This document shows, piece by piece, positions 37,796 through 46,323 of a stretch of 64,000 nt of DNA. The stretch comes from CBDDEI01 sp965226775 (GTDB lineage Bacteria > Chloroflexota > Dehalococcoidia > SHYD01). The notes beneath the pieces were generated by a model. That model was not told the origin of the DNA. It worked only from the letters and a program-made list of their open reading frames with translations, and made no database searches. The stretch is from positions 1,550,001 through 1,614,000 of the forward strand of contig CBDDEI010000002.1 in assembly GCA_965226775.1 (NCBI GenBank), in the 5' to 3' direction. The position numbers and the translations under genes are program-made. Within the stretch, counting starts at the first letter, position 1. The number at the start of each line of letters is the position of its first letter.

Positions 37796-39928
37796 TTACC
37801 CCCGCACGGCCCGCTCTAGGGAACCTTCCCACGAATTCTCCAGCCGCGGGATCGATTCATCGATCCAGTCGCCAAGGAGCAGCCGTTGCCCGCCCACGAC
37901 GCCCAGTCGCGTGACGGGTACGTCCGACGCCGCGGCGAGCGCTGCCAGCTCCTCTGCGTGCTCCGGCGCAACTGAGATCACGATCCGCGACTGCTGCTCG
38001 CCAAAGAGCAGGCTATCAAAGTTCTCCTGTTTGGGGATGTCCGCCGCGTCCAGACCAATATCGCCGGCAATGCAGGACTCCGTCAGGGCTACTGCAAGCC
38101 CGCCATCGGAGCAATCGTGGGTGGAGCGGGCCCAGCCGCGCTGGATAGCCTCCAAGCACACGCGCTGCACCCGTACTTCTAGGTCCAGGTCAATGGTTGG
38201 CCGTCCCACCACTAGGTCCTGGAGATACGCAAAATACTCACTGCCGCTCAGGGCTTCCGGAGGGCATGCGTTAGGGTCGCTCAGGTCGGAGCCCAGTATG
38301 AACACCACATCCCCTTCCGCCTTGAACGCAATGGTGCAGTGCTTGGAGACGTCCTCCAGCAAGCCCAGCATGCCCACCACCGGCGTAGGGTAGACGGCCT
38401 GTCCGGCAGACTCGTTGAAGAGGCTCACGTTGCCGCTAATGACTGGAATACCCAACTTCTCGCACGCCTCGGTCATGCCCCGGATTACCTGCTCCAGTTG
38501 GAAATAGACCTCCGGCCGCTCCGGGTTGCCAAAGTTCAGGCAATCCGTCAGCGCTATGGGCTTGCCTCCCGCGCACACCACATTGCGGGCAGCCTCGGCC
38601 ACCGCAATCGCGCCGCCCATGTAGGGATCGAGATAGCAATAGCGACCATTGCCATCCGTCGCCAGTGCGATGCCTTTGTTGGTGCCCTTGATCCGCAGCA
38701 CCGCCGCGTCGGAGCCGGGCAGCACCACCGTGTTGGTCATCACCTGGTGGTCGTAGCGACGATAGACCGCCCGCTTGCTGGCCAAGTTTGGTGAGCCGAC
38801 CAGCACGCGCAGCACGTCCGGCCAGTCCCAGTCCATACCCAGCGGCGGGATAGCAGGCATTGTAGAAAAATCAAAGGCCCGCAGCTCCGAAATGGCGGCA
38901 GCTTCTACGCCCTCGCGGCGGTACTGGGGAGCCTCGGTCAGAACCTCTACCGGCGCTTCGGCCACTACCTGGTCGCCCTCTTTGATGCGCGCCACCGGCT
39001 CGTCGATGACCTGTCCTATGATGGCCGAGGTCAGGTCCCATTTATCGAAGAGCGCCCGCACCTTGTCCTCGTTCCCTTTCTTCACGATAACCAGCATCCG
39101 CTCCTGGGACTCCGAGAGCATTACTTCGTAGGGCGTCATCCCGGCGGCCCGCCGCGGCACTTGCAGCACGTCTATCTCAATGCCGCAGCCGCCCTTGGCG
39201 GCGCACTCCACGGCTGCGCTGGTGAGGCCCGCTGCGCCCAGGTCTTGTAATCCTACCGCCCAGTCCGTCTGGGCCAGCTCAAGGCACGCTTCCAGCAGCA
39301 GCTTCTCCATAAAGGGATTGCCTACCTGCACTGCGGAGCGCAGTTCCCGCTGCTCCTCAAAGGTGCGGGAGGCCAGACCGGACGCCCCGTGGATGCCGTC
39401 CCTGCCCGTGTCTGCGCCCACCAGCATCAGCAGGTTACCAGCGCCGCTGGCGCGCGCGCTCATCAGACGGTCGGCCTGCACAAGGCCCACACACATGGCG
39501 TTCACCAGGGGGTTGCCGCTGTAGCTGGGGTCAAAGACCACCTCCCCGCCCACGTTGGGGATGCCCAGGCAGTTGCCGTAGTTCGAGATGCCGCTCACCA
39601 CGCCGCCAAAGAGATGGCGGTTGTGCTCCTCCGCGGGCGGGCCGAAGCGCAGTGAGTTCAGCAGCGCTATGGGCCGCGCGCCCATCGCGAAGATGTCCCG
39701 CACGATGCCGCCCACGCCCGTGGCAGCGCCCTGATACGGCTCGATGGCCGAGGGGTGGTTGTGTGACTCCACCTTCATGACAATGGCCTGCCCGTCGCCG
39801 ATGTTCACCACGCCGGCGTTTTCCTTGCCCGCCTCCACCAGCACGTGCTCGCCCTGTGTGGGGAACAAGCGCAGCAGCGGCTTGGAGTTCTTGTAGCCGC
39901 AGTGCTCGCTCCACAGCGCGCCGAACAT
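37796..39928 (-). CDS. purL: FGAM synthase PurL (small form); start codon uncertain
   Basis: The catalytic subunit of the PurLQS-type phosphoribosylformylglycinamidine synthase (purine step 4). Blocks such as HNHPSAIEPYQGAATGVGGI and LTDCLNFGNPERPE are typical. The ATG at 39928 starts at FGALWSEHCGYKNSKPLL, but the in-frame DNA upstream still codes for family sequence (EIALSRDEYALIGERLGREP). No ATG, GTG or TTG precedes it in frame. An AGGAGG at 40058-40063 points to GTG 40047-40049, which is one base out of frame. The real N-terminus is therefore about 40 residues longer. Confidence 0.95.
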   Translation of the reverse strand: MFGALWSEHCGYKNSKPLLRLFPTQGEHVLVEAGKENAGVVNIGDGQAIVMKVESHNHPSAIEPYQGAATGVGGIVRDIFAMGARPIALLNSLRFGPPAEEHNRHLFGGVVSGISNYGNCLGIPNVGGEVVFDPSYSGNPLVNAMCVGLVQADRLMSARASGAGNLLMLVGADTGRDGIHGASGLASRTFEEQRELRSAVQVGNPFMEKLLLEACLELAQTDWAVGLQDLGAAGLTSAAVECAAKGGCGIEIDVLQVPRRAAGMTPYEVMLSESQERMLVIVKKGNEDKVRALFDKWDLTSAIIGQVIDEPVARIKEGDQVVAEAPVEVLTEAPQYRREGVEAAAISELRAFDFSTMPAIPPLGMDWDWPDVLRVLVGSPNLASKRAVYRRYDHQVMTNTVVLPGSDAAVLRIKGTNKGIALATDGNGRYCYLDPYMGGAIAVAEAARNVVCAGGKPIALTDCLNFGNPERPEVYFQLEQVIRGMTEACEKLGIPVISGNVSLFNESAGQAVYPTPVVGMLGLLEDVSKHCTIAFKAEGDVVFILGSDLSDPNACPPEALSGSEYFAYLQDLVVGRPTIDLDLEVRVQRVCLEAIQRGWARSTHDCSDGGLAVALTESCIAGDIGLDAADIPKQENFDSLLFGEQQSRIVISVAPEHAEELAALAAASDVPVTRLGVVGGQRLLLGDWIDESIPRLENSWEGSLERAVRG

Positions 39929-40041
39929 GCCCAGCTCTAGGGCGTTGGGCTCCCGCCCCAGCCGCTCACCGATAAGGGCGTACTCGTCCCGGCTGAGGGC
40001 TATCTCTTGGTCAAGTGCTGCTTCACTCGCTATCGAGACAC

Positions 40042-40227
40042 CTATACACTTAGAGAGCCTCCTGTCATATTTATTAACCTCAGATCGTAAGATTTTGTAA
40101 CCCGTTGGTCCGATGTGTCAACAAATCCGCTGTGACGGTGAGGAAAATGAACCCACAGTTGGTGAGAGGACTCACCATTCGGGTACGGCACAAGAAACTC
40201 GTTAGCGCGTGCCTTCTCTACAGGCAT
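40042..40227 (-). CDS. Possible small ORF between purQ and purL
   Basis: A 61-residue frame starting 5 bases after the corrected purQ stop and overlapping the putative purL GTG. The sequence (KARANEFLVPYPNGESSHQL) matches no family I know and is not PurS. The AGGAGG near its end would serve purL. It could be real and translationally coupled, or merely AT-richer spacer. Confidence 0.25.
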   Translation of the reverse strand: MPVEKARANEFLVPYPNGESSHQLWVHFPHRHSGFVDTSDQRVTKSYDLRLINMTGGSLSV

Positions 40228-40251
40228 GCTAGCTATACCTTTACTCCGCTC

Positions 40252-40932
40252 TCAATAATCGATTGAAAAATAAGCAGACCGTCCGTACCGCCCGCCCAGG
40301 GCATCCTCGCAGCAGCGCTCTGGGTGCGGCATCATGCCTAGCACGTTCCCCCGCTCGTTCACAATCCCCGCAATGTTGTTGGCTGCGCCGTTGGGGTTGG
40401 CCGCGTTGGTGATCTGCCCCTCCGGCGTGCCGTAGCGGAACACTACCCGGCCCTTGTCCTCCAGCGCCGCCAGCGTCTCCGCGTCCGCAAAGTAGTTGCC
40501 CTCCCCGTGGGAGATGGGCACGCGGATCACTTGCTCCGGCTGCAACGTCGTGCTGAAGGGCGTCGAAGTATTCTCCGTGCGCAGGTTGGTCCACTCGCAG
40601 TGGAACTGGAGGTCTCGGTTCTGCAGCAGCGCGCCGGGCAGCAGCCCCGCCTCGCACAGCACCTGGAAGCCGTTGCAAATCCCAAGGACCAGCCCGCCCC
40701 GCTGCGCGTGCTCAATCACCGATGCCATGATCGGCGAGAAGCGAGCGATGGCGCCGCAGCGCAGGTAGTCCCCGTAGGAGAAGCCGCCGGGGAGCACTAC
40801 ACAGTCAATACCTGAAAGGTCGGTCTCCTTGTGCCAGAGGTAACGCACCTCCTGGTGCAGCACCGTGTCCAGCGCGTGGAAGCAATCGGCGTCACTATAG
40901 GTGCCGGGAAAGGTCACTACTCCAAATCGCAT
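40252..40932 (-). CDS. purQ: FGAM synthase glutaminase subunit PurQ, C-terminus apparently frameshifted
   Basis: A class I glutamine amidotransferase that feeds ammonia to PurL. Nucleophile Cys86 in LGICNGFQVL, His/Glu in PHPERCC, and the typical GVVTFPGTYSD start. ATG 40932 is preferred over the longer frame (to 40971) because the family begins MRFGVV. The C-terminus as read, GGRYGRSAYFSIDY, is odd; removing one G at about 40291-40297 gives GGTDGLLIFQSIIESGVKV with a stop at 40233-40235, the family pattern. PurS was not found beside it. Confidence 0.95.
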   Translation of the reverse strand: MRFGVVTFPGTYSDADCFHALDTVLHQEVRYLWHKETDLSGIDCVVLPGGFSYGDYLRCGAIARFSPIMASVIEHAQRGGLVLGICNGFQVLCEAGLLPGALLQNRDLQFHCEWTNLRTENTSTPFSTTLQPEQVIRVPISHGEGNYFADAETLAALEDKGRVVFRYGTPEGQITNAANPNGAANNIAGIVNERGNVLGMMPHPERCCEDALGGRYGRSAYFSIDY

Positions 40933-41001
40933 CGCGTCAGCTCCCAGCAAAAGAAATGCCCTCTCCCTCAAGGAGAAGGTTAGCGTGAAGGCTGGTAGGC
41001 A

Positions 41002-41451
41002 TCATAGCGCTGCGAGGAGCTCGGTAACCACGGCGTTGATCTCGCTGCCGTCGGCCTTGCCCCGGAGCTGCCCCATGATCACGGACATCACTTTGCCCTT
41101 GTCGGACGGTCCGGCTGCACCCACTTGCTGGATTACCGCCTTTGCCGCCGCCTCTACTTCTTCCCGAGAGAGCTGCTCCGGCATGTAGACCATCAGGATG
41201 CCTATCTCCAGCTCCGCCTTCTCGATAAGGTCGTTGCGGCTGGCCTTCTGGAACTCGACGAGGCTGTCTTTGCGCTCCTTCACCTCTTTGCCGATGATTT
41301 GGAGCACGCCCGCCTCGTCCAGCTGCCCGCCCTTTGCGACTTCCGCGTTCTTGATGCCCGCGCGCACCAGCCGCAGCGCGGAGAGCTTGTGCTCGTCACG
41401 AGCGCGCATCGCGTCCTTGAGGTCGTCGTTAAGGCGGTCGAGTAGTGTCAT
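41002..41451 (-). CDS. yqeY: GatB/YqeY-domain protein
   Basis: A 149-residue protein of the YqeY family. The start LLDRLNDDLKDAMRARDEHKL and the C-terminal GKVMSVIMGQLRGKADGSEI are diagnostic. The domain is also the C-terminal tRNA-binding part of GatB. The stand-alone form is thought to act on charged tRNA or ribosomes, not proven. ATG 41451 begins the family sequence; a longer frame runs to 41472. Confidence 0.92.
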   Translation of the reverse strand: MTLLDRLNDDLKDAMRARDEHKLSALRLVRAGIKNAEVAKGGQLDEAGVLQIIGKEVKERKDSLVEFQKASRNDLIEKAELEIGILMVYMPEQLSREEVEAAAKAVIQQVGAAGPSDKGKVMSVIMGQLRGKADGSEINAVVTELLAAL

Positions 41452-41555
41452 AGAAGGGCGCCTGTGGAACATCTTCAGTATAGAAAGCCGCTCTCAGCAG
41501 CGTCAAGGCTGGGGAAGCGTCTGGTTCGACAACCGACCGGCGCGCGAGAGCGGGC

Positions 41556-42422
41556 CTACAGCTCTTTGCGCTCGAAACCCAGCACAGCGATCCCCAGCAT
41601 GAGGGCAACCCACGCCGCAGACCACAGGATGAACCCTGCCTCGGGCGGACTGGGCGACAGGAAGGGATTAGCCGCCATGGCGCGGCCAGCCCCCTGGGAC
41701 AGGTCGCTCATAATGGTTGGTTGCAGGTGGTACAGCGCGCCCCGCCAAAGGCCGTCCGTCGGCAGAATGAGTCTGCTGGCAAGCCCAACGTTGCGAACCT
41801 CCTCGTTCTCCAGCAGGATGCCCACGCCGTGGGCGATGCCGCCCATCCAGGCCAGGCCGAACAGCATCAGCGCGACAATGCCGTTGACCATTGCCGGCAG
41901 CCGGGTGCTGAGCACCATCCCCAGCGTGAGCATTACCAGGCACTCGCTCACCAGGAAGGCTATAGCCGTTAGAGGGTAGGGCGCGGAGTATCCGGTGAAC
42001 CCCTGTACCGCCGCAAATTCCAGCCCCGTGGTCGTAGCCGTATAGCCGCTCACAATGATGCCCCAGCCCAACCATTTGCCCAGAACAACGTCGCTGCGGC
42101 GCAAGGGACGCGGCAGCAGCGCCAGCATAACTCCCGACTCCACCTCCGCGGCCACCGCCGGCGCGGTCACAAACACCGCCCCCAAGGCAAAGATGAAGCT
42201 GTACATGAAGGTAATAAGGATGACCAGCGTGCCGGCCAGCAGCCGGATATCTGTGGGTGAACACGGGCTATCGTTCTGGCATGGAATCGAGGTCAGGCGC
42301 CCAAAGCTCCAGGCGCTGGCCAGCACCAGCACTAATGTCAGAACCACCACCGCATGCAGCAGCCGGCGGCGGGAGGCCTCCCGTAACGTCAGCCGCATGA
42401 TGACAAAGATGGGCGCGTTCAT
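41556..42422 (-). CDS. ABC-2 type transporter permease
   Basis: About 288 residues with six membrane helices. The N-terminus PIFVIMRLTLREASRRRLL is typical of the ABC-2/NatB group, and an outer loop after helix 1 holds two Cys (IPCQNDSPCSPTD). ATG 42420-42422 overlaps the stop of the ATPase gene by 4 bases, so coupling is certain. A frame upstream (to 42731) is only a shadow. The substrate is unknown. Confidence 0.88.
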   Translation of the reverse strand: MNAPIFVIMRLTLREASRRRLLHAVVVLTLVLVLASAWSFGRLTSIPCQNDSPCSPTDIRLLAGTLVILITFMYSFIFALGAVFVTAPAVAAEVESGVMLALLPRPLRRSDVVLGKWLGWGIIVSGYTATTTGLEFAAVQGFTGYSAPYPLTAIAFLVSECLVMLTLGMVLSTRLPAMVNGIVALMLFGLAWMGGIAHGVGILLENEEVRNVGLASRLILPTDGLWRGALYHLQPTIMSDLSQGAGRAMAANPFLSPSPPEAGFILWSAAWVALMLGIAVLGFERKEL

Positions 42423-43375
42423 GCGCCGTCCTCTTGCAGCAGTTGCAGGAAGCGGTCCTCCAGGGTCTGCTGCTGCGATTCTACGGCATAGATGCGCCCG
42501 CCCAGGCGCACAATCTCCTCCACCAGGTCCGGGGCGCGTGAGACCTCCAGACCGCGAAAGGTGTACCAGCTTGCTTCCACGTTCAGCGCTCCGAAAGCGC
42601 CCAGCGCCATCTCCGCCGCAGCAGTGAGGCCGGTAGCCCGCACCCGCACCGTACCAGCGCCCCCAATGACCGACGCCAGCGGACCAATGGCAATGACCTT
42701 GCCCTGATTCACCACCGCTACCTGGTCGCACACCTGCTCCACTTCGGTCAGGAGATGGGAGTTGAGGAAGACGGTGCTACCCTGCTCCCGCAGCAAGCGG
42801 ATGATCTCGCGCACGTCGTATCGCCCCACCGGATCGAGCGCAGAAGTCGGTTCGTCTAAGAAGATAAGCTCCGGCCGGCCCAGCAGCGCTACGCCCAACC
42901 CTAGCCGCTGTTGCATGCCTTTGGAGAAGGTGCCCACCCGGTCGTCTGCCCGCCGCACCAGGCCGACCGTGTCCAGCGCTGCATCCACTTCACGCGTCCG
43001 GCGCTCCTGAGAGATGCCAGCCAGGTCGCAGTGCAGCCGCAGTACCTCCCGCGCGGTCAACCACTCCTGATAGCGGAACAGCTCAGGAAGGTACCCCACA
43101 GCACGACGCGCGTTACGGTCTCCCAACGGCGCGCCGAGCACTGTGCCCCATCCCGCGGTGCGTCGCACAAGTCCCAGCAGCAGCTTCACTACGGTAGTCT
43201 TGCCTGCGCCGTTAGGCCCTAGGAAGCCGAAGACTTCCCCCCGAGGCACGGACATAGTGAGCCCTGCCAGGGCCGCAACCTTACCGTAGGTCTTGGTTAG
43301 GTCTCGCGTCTCAATAGCTAAGGAGCCGTCGTTTGCTTGGGCGTTAACAGCGACTCCCTGGGGGCTAGTGCTCAT
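42419..43375 (-). CDS. ABC transporter ATP-binding protein
   Basis: About 318 residues. Walker A GPNGAGKTT, the Q-loop, signature FSKGMQQRLGLG, Walker B LIFLDEPTSALDP and the switch His in LNSHLL are all intact. The C-terminal 80 residues (GTVRVRATGLTA ...) are the usual extra domain of drug or lipid exporters of this class. ATG 43375 follows AGAG; a TTG at 43393 is an alternative. With the permease it forms an exporter set downstream of an ECF sigma/anti-sigma pair. Confidence 0.93.
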   Translation of the reverse strand: MSTSPQGVAVNAQANDGSLAIETRDLTKTYGKVAALAGLTMSVPRGEVFGFLGPNGAGKTTVVKLLLGLVRRTAGWGTVLGAPLGDRNARRAVGYLPELFRYQEWLTAREVLRLHCDLAGISQERRTREVDAALDTVGLVRRADDRVGTFSKGMQQRLGLGVALLGRPELIFLDEPTSALDPVGRYDVREIIRLLREQGSTVFLNSHLLTEVEQVCDQVAVVNQGKVIAIGPLASVIGGAGTVRVRATGLTAAAEMALGAFGALNVEASWYTFRGLEVSRAPDLVEEIVRLGGRIYAVESQQQTLEDRFLQLLQEDGA

Positions 43376-43432
43376 CTCTCTACTGTAGCCCAAGCCGGGA
43401 GCCGCGCAATACGGTGCAAACGGGTAGCGCGG

Positions 43433-44593
43433 TTACTGCAAGGAGTCGGCAACTGCCAGCGCCTCTGATTCGGTCAGTGGGCCGCCCACCACAAACAGGT
43501 AGCCATCCTTCAGCCAGATCACTGCGGCCCCAAAACCGCTCTTCTCCGTAAAGACCGTCCCGGGAACTCCCTGAACCGTCACGGCGCGGGTGTCCATTTC
43601 GCCCAGCGGCACGGGGACAGGCCAGCTTTCAGTCGGGTCACCGATGGCGCGAACGGCGTTCGCCAGCTCATCGGAGATGCCCGGCAAGCTGAGGATATAG
43701 TCCTGCAGCTCCGTAGGCGACGCGCCGGTGGAGGTCGCAGTAGGTGGATAGGCCTGCGCTACCATCAGTTGCGGCACTGCATCGCTCACCTGGCTGGGCC
43801 TGACAGCCCCATCGTCCGTGCCAGCGCCATCGTGCTCAGAACTCTGAGTACCGCCGTACAACGCGATAACGCCCATCCCTAAACTTATCTCTACTGAGCT
43901 GCCATCGATATTGTCGGCTAGTGGCGGTAGCTCCTTGCCTGCCTCCTTTGCGGCCTCCTCTGCTTTCTCTGCACTGAAGGTGAAGGAGATCGCAAACTGC
44001 GGGGTCACAGAGTAGGCCGGCGACTCCGTCACACTTTCGGGAAGCCACCCAGGACTTCGGAGCGCAATCTCTGTGGCGCTCTCGGCCTCCGCCGCCCCAT
44101 TCACATCTTGGACATCACCCTCTCCCTCGTGAGTGAACTCGCCGTAGCGGCTCAACGTCTCCAGCGCCTCCATATCCGCCATGGTGATAGGCACGGCCAC
44201 AAACTGTTGGGGCTGGAAAACATCCAGCACGCGCTGAGCGTAAGAGCCCACGGGGGTCAACGCTAAGAGGAGCACAATGGCGACAACCGCGCCGCTGCCG
44301 GCAAAGGCGCGTCGTGCTAGTGGCTGCTGCAGCCAGCCCGGCAACCACCACGGCCGCACTTGCGGCGCGCGTTCCGATGCCTCTATCCGCTCGTACACCC
44401 TGTCCAGCAGGCCACGGGAAGGCGTCGCTGCGCCGGTAGCCTGCTGTGCCGCAACCGCAACCGCCTGCCACTCCGACAGCTCGTGCTGGCAGGACGGACA
44501 TGCAGCCAGGTGCGCGCTTACCTCCGCCGCCGCGCTCGGCTCAAGAGATCCGGCGCTATACGCCGGCAACAGTTCAAATACATGCTCGCTCAT
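43433..44593 (-). CDS. Membrane anti-sigma factor with zf-HC2 domain
   Basis: A 386-residue protein. N-terminal zinc-binding anti-sigma domain with HxxxCxxC (His28, Cys32, Cys35), a single membrane helix (about 96-118) and a large outer domain with repeated acidic and Pro/Thr-rich segments. It should hold the ECF factor encoded just upstream, and release it on an outside signal. The nature of the signal is not visible. Confidence 0.88.
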   Translation of the reverse strand: MSEHVFELLPAYSAGSLEPSAAAEVSAHLAACPSCQHELSEWQAVAVAAQQATGAATPSRGLLDRVYERIEASERAPQVRPWWLPGWLQQPLARRAFAGSGAVVAIVLLLALTPVGSYAQRVLDVFQPQQFVAVPITMADMEALETLSRYGEFTHEGEGDVQDVNGAAEAESATEIALRSPGWLPESVTESPAYSVTPQFAISFTFSAEKAEEAAKEAGKELPPLADNIDGSSVEISLGMGVIALYGGTQSSEHDGAGTDDGAVRPSQVSDAVPQLMVAQAYPPTATSTGASPTELQDYILSLPGISDELANAVRAIGDPTESWPVPVPLGEMDTRAVTVQGVPGTVFTEKSGFGAAVIWLKDGYLFVVGGPLTESEALAVADSLQ

Positions 44594-44612
44594 AGCTATT
44601 CACCCACCCTAC

Positions 44613-45212
44613 TCAATGTCCCAACGCCTTACGCAGCGCTCGTCTCGCGTTGCTCAGACGACTCTTCACAGTGCCCAAAGGCGCTCCGGTAATCTCTGCA
44701 ATCTCGTTGTATGCCAGGCCATGGACCAGGGTAAGCGTCAGCACCTCTCGGTGCACCGCCGCAAGCCCTTGGATTGCCTGCGTAATCTCCTCGACACCTG
44801 CCTCAGCCAGCAGATGATCCTCCGGCAACGGGTCAGGATCGACTAACTCCTCCAGTGCGCTCTCTCCGGCGAGGTCGACGCCCTGTTGACGCAGGACGTT
44901 GTGCGCTTGACGCCGGGCGACGCCATAGACCCACGTGAGGGCTGAGGAACGTCCCTCAAAGCTTCCTGCGCTCTTCCATACCGCAAAGAGGGTCTCCTGC
45001 AGAATCTCCTCGGCCTGACGGGGGTCAGGAGTAAGCTGGCACAGATAGCGGAAGAGCGGGCGCTGCGCCCGAGCGTACAGATCCGCCAGCGCGTCCTGAT
45101 CGCCCGCGCCAATGCGCGTCAGCAACGTCTCCCAGACCGTCTGCTCCTGTTGAGGGTATAGATCTTGCACTACACTTTGCTCTTTAACCCGGCTATATTG
45201 CATCTTAAGCAT
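44613..45212 (-). CDS. ECF-type RNA polymerase sigma factor
   Basis: A 199-residue sigma-70 family factor. Region 2 (LYARAQRPLFRYLCQLTPDP ... QEILQETLFAVW) and region 4 (HREVLTLTLVHGLAYNEIAE, then APLGTVKSRLSNARRAL) are present with the usual long linker. The gene is followed 19 bases later by its anti-sigma, and then by the ABC exporter. ATG 45212 lies right after GAGGGGGT; the next ATG (45203) is equally possible. Confidence 0.92.
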   Translation of the reverse strand: MLKMQYSRVKEQSVVQDLYPQQEQTVWETLLTRIGAGDQDALADLYARAQRPLFRYLCQLTPDPRQAEEILQETLFAVWKSAGSFEGRSSALTWVYGVARRQAHNVLRQQGVDLAGESALEELVDPDPLPEDHLLAEAGVEEITQAIQGLAAVHREVLTLTLVHGLAYNEIAEITGAPLGTVKSRLSNARRALRKALGH

Positions 45213-45323
45213 ACCCCCTCGCTAAGTAAGTAGCCGGATGGCCCTAAAAGGTTCACTGATCGGTGTCCTCGCCTCCAACCCTATCCCTTTGCCTGGAAGA
45301 TACTTCCCCCTCCGCACGCCTGG

Positions 45324-45332
45324 TGCTATACT
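45324..45332 (+). promoter_or_regulatory. Extended -10 promoter (TGCTATACT), leaderless-type
   Basis: TGCTATACT ends 7 bases before an ATG at 45340. With transcription starting 6 to 8 bases after the -10, the mRNA would start at or just at the ATG, that is, without a leader. Confidence 0.5.
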
Positions 45333-45339
45333 CTGCCAC

Positions 45340-45558
45340 ATGGTTACACGAGCACCCAGGCCAAAAATGGTCGCGCGGATGGCAGAGGACAACGGAGCAG
45401 AAGTGCACTTCATGCACCCTACTGTTGCCGAGACTGCATGCCGCATCAAGACCGAGGACATCGACGTCGATATCCAAGAAGGCACGGTAGAGGAAGTCTC
45501 CTGCGAGTCTTGCAAGGGGTGGTTGGTCTATAACGGCTACATGAGCGCCAGCGCTTAG
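45340..45558 (+). CDS. Small CxxC protein of unknown function
   Basis: A 72-residue protein with a CESCKGWLVY motif (one CxxC) and an acidic middle (KTEDIDVDIQEGTVEE). No family recognised. It starts 8 bases after a TGCTATACT -10. The longer frame to 45238 is unlikely because it would start before the promoter. The existence of the gene is plausible rather than proven. Confidence 0.5.
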   Translation: MVTRAPRPKMVARMAEDNGAEVHFMHPTVAETACRIKTEDIDVDIQEGTVEEVSCESCKGWLVYNGYMSASA

Positions 45559-45757
45559 CCACCAACTCTCGTCCGGTCGCTCCCTAAAGAGCGGGCTGGG
45601 CAACGTACACCTCCTTCTCAAGACACAGACCCTCAAGCGTTCCCCCTACTAGGGACGCGCCTGCCACTTGGCATCTTTGGACGACTCTTCACCAGAGCCG
45701 CTTGTTTTGTTGTTCCTCCAAAATGGCCCAGCCCAAATTGTGCTGCCCGCGCCCCTC

Positions 45758-45766
45758 TGCTATGAT
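45758..45766 (+). promoter_or_regulatory. Extended -10 promoter (TGCTATGAT) before the Nudix gene
   Basis: TGCTATGAT lies 38 bases before ATG 45805 of the Nudix-queG pair. Confidence 0.5.
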
Positions 45767-45804
45767 TCCACTGCTCGCTATGAGCCCTTGGACGCTGCCA
45801 AACT

Positions 45805-46320
45805 ATGCGTTACTGCACCCGATGCGCTACCCCTCTGGAAGAACAAGACCACGATGGTCACTCCTGGCCCACCTGCCCGCAGTGCGGCTTCGTCTACTAC
45901 CGTGACCCCAAAGTAGCCGTGGCTGTGATTACCGGTAAGGAGGGCAAGGTGCTCCTGGGCCGCCGCAACCACGATCCCAAGAACGGCCTCTGGACCTTCC
46001 CCTCCGGTTACGTCAACGAGGGAGAAGCCCTAGAGGACGCCGCTTATCGAGAGACGAAGGAAGAGACGGGGGTAGAGGTGCAGTTGGAGCGCCTCCTTGC
46101 CGTCTACTCGGAGACCGGGAATCCTGTCGTGCTGGTGGTGTTCACCGGCTCTGTCGTGGGCGGCGCGCCGACCGCGGGGCCGGAGACCACCGAGGTCGGC
46201 TTCTTCCACCCGTCCGCGCTGCCGGAGCTCGCTTTTGACCACGATGCCGAGATCATCCAGGCGTGGCTGGCTGGCAGCGTTATCCCTATCCACTCCGCTC
46301 TCTCTGAAACGACCCGCTGA
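45805..46320 (+). CDS. Nudix hydrolase with N-terminal zinc ribbon
   Basis: A 171-residue protein. A zinc ribbon (Cys4, Cys7, Cys24, Cys27) is followed by a complete Nudix box, GYVNEGEALEDAAYRETKEE plus TG. This arrangement is seen in NAD pyrophosphatase-like and related Nudix enzymes. It hydrolyses a nucleoside diphosphate derivative, not identified. It ends 3 bases before queG and is probably co-transcribed. Confidence 0.92.
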   Translation: MRYCTRCATPLEEQDHDGHSWPTCPQCGFVYYRDPKVAVAVITGKEGKVLLGRRNHDPKNGLWTFPSGYVNEGEALEDAAYRETKEETGVEVQLERLLAVYSETGNPVVLVVFTGSVVGGAPTAGPETTEVGFFHPSALPELAFDHDAEIIQAWLAGSVIPIHSALSETTR

Positions 46321-46323
46321 CCG

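Noticed and set aside
41556..42731. Longer start for the ABC permease (to 42731)
   Set aside because: The first 100 residues are a shadow of the ATPase gene; the real ATG overlaps the ATPase stop at 42419-42422.
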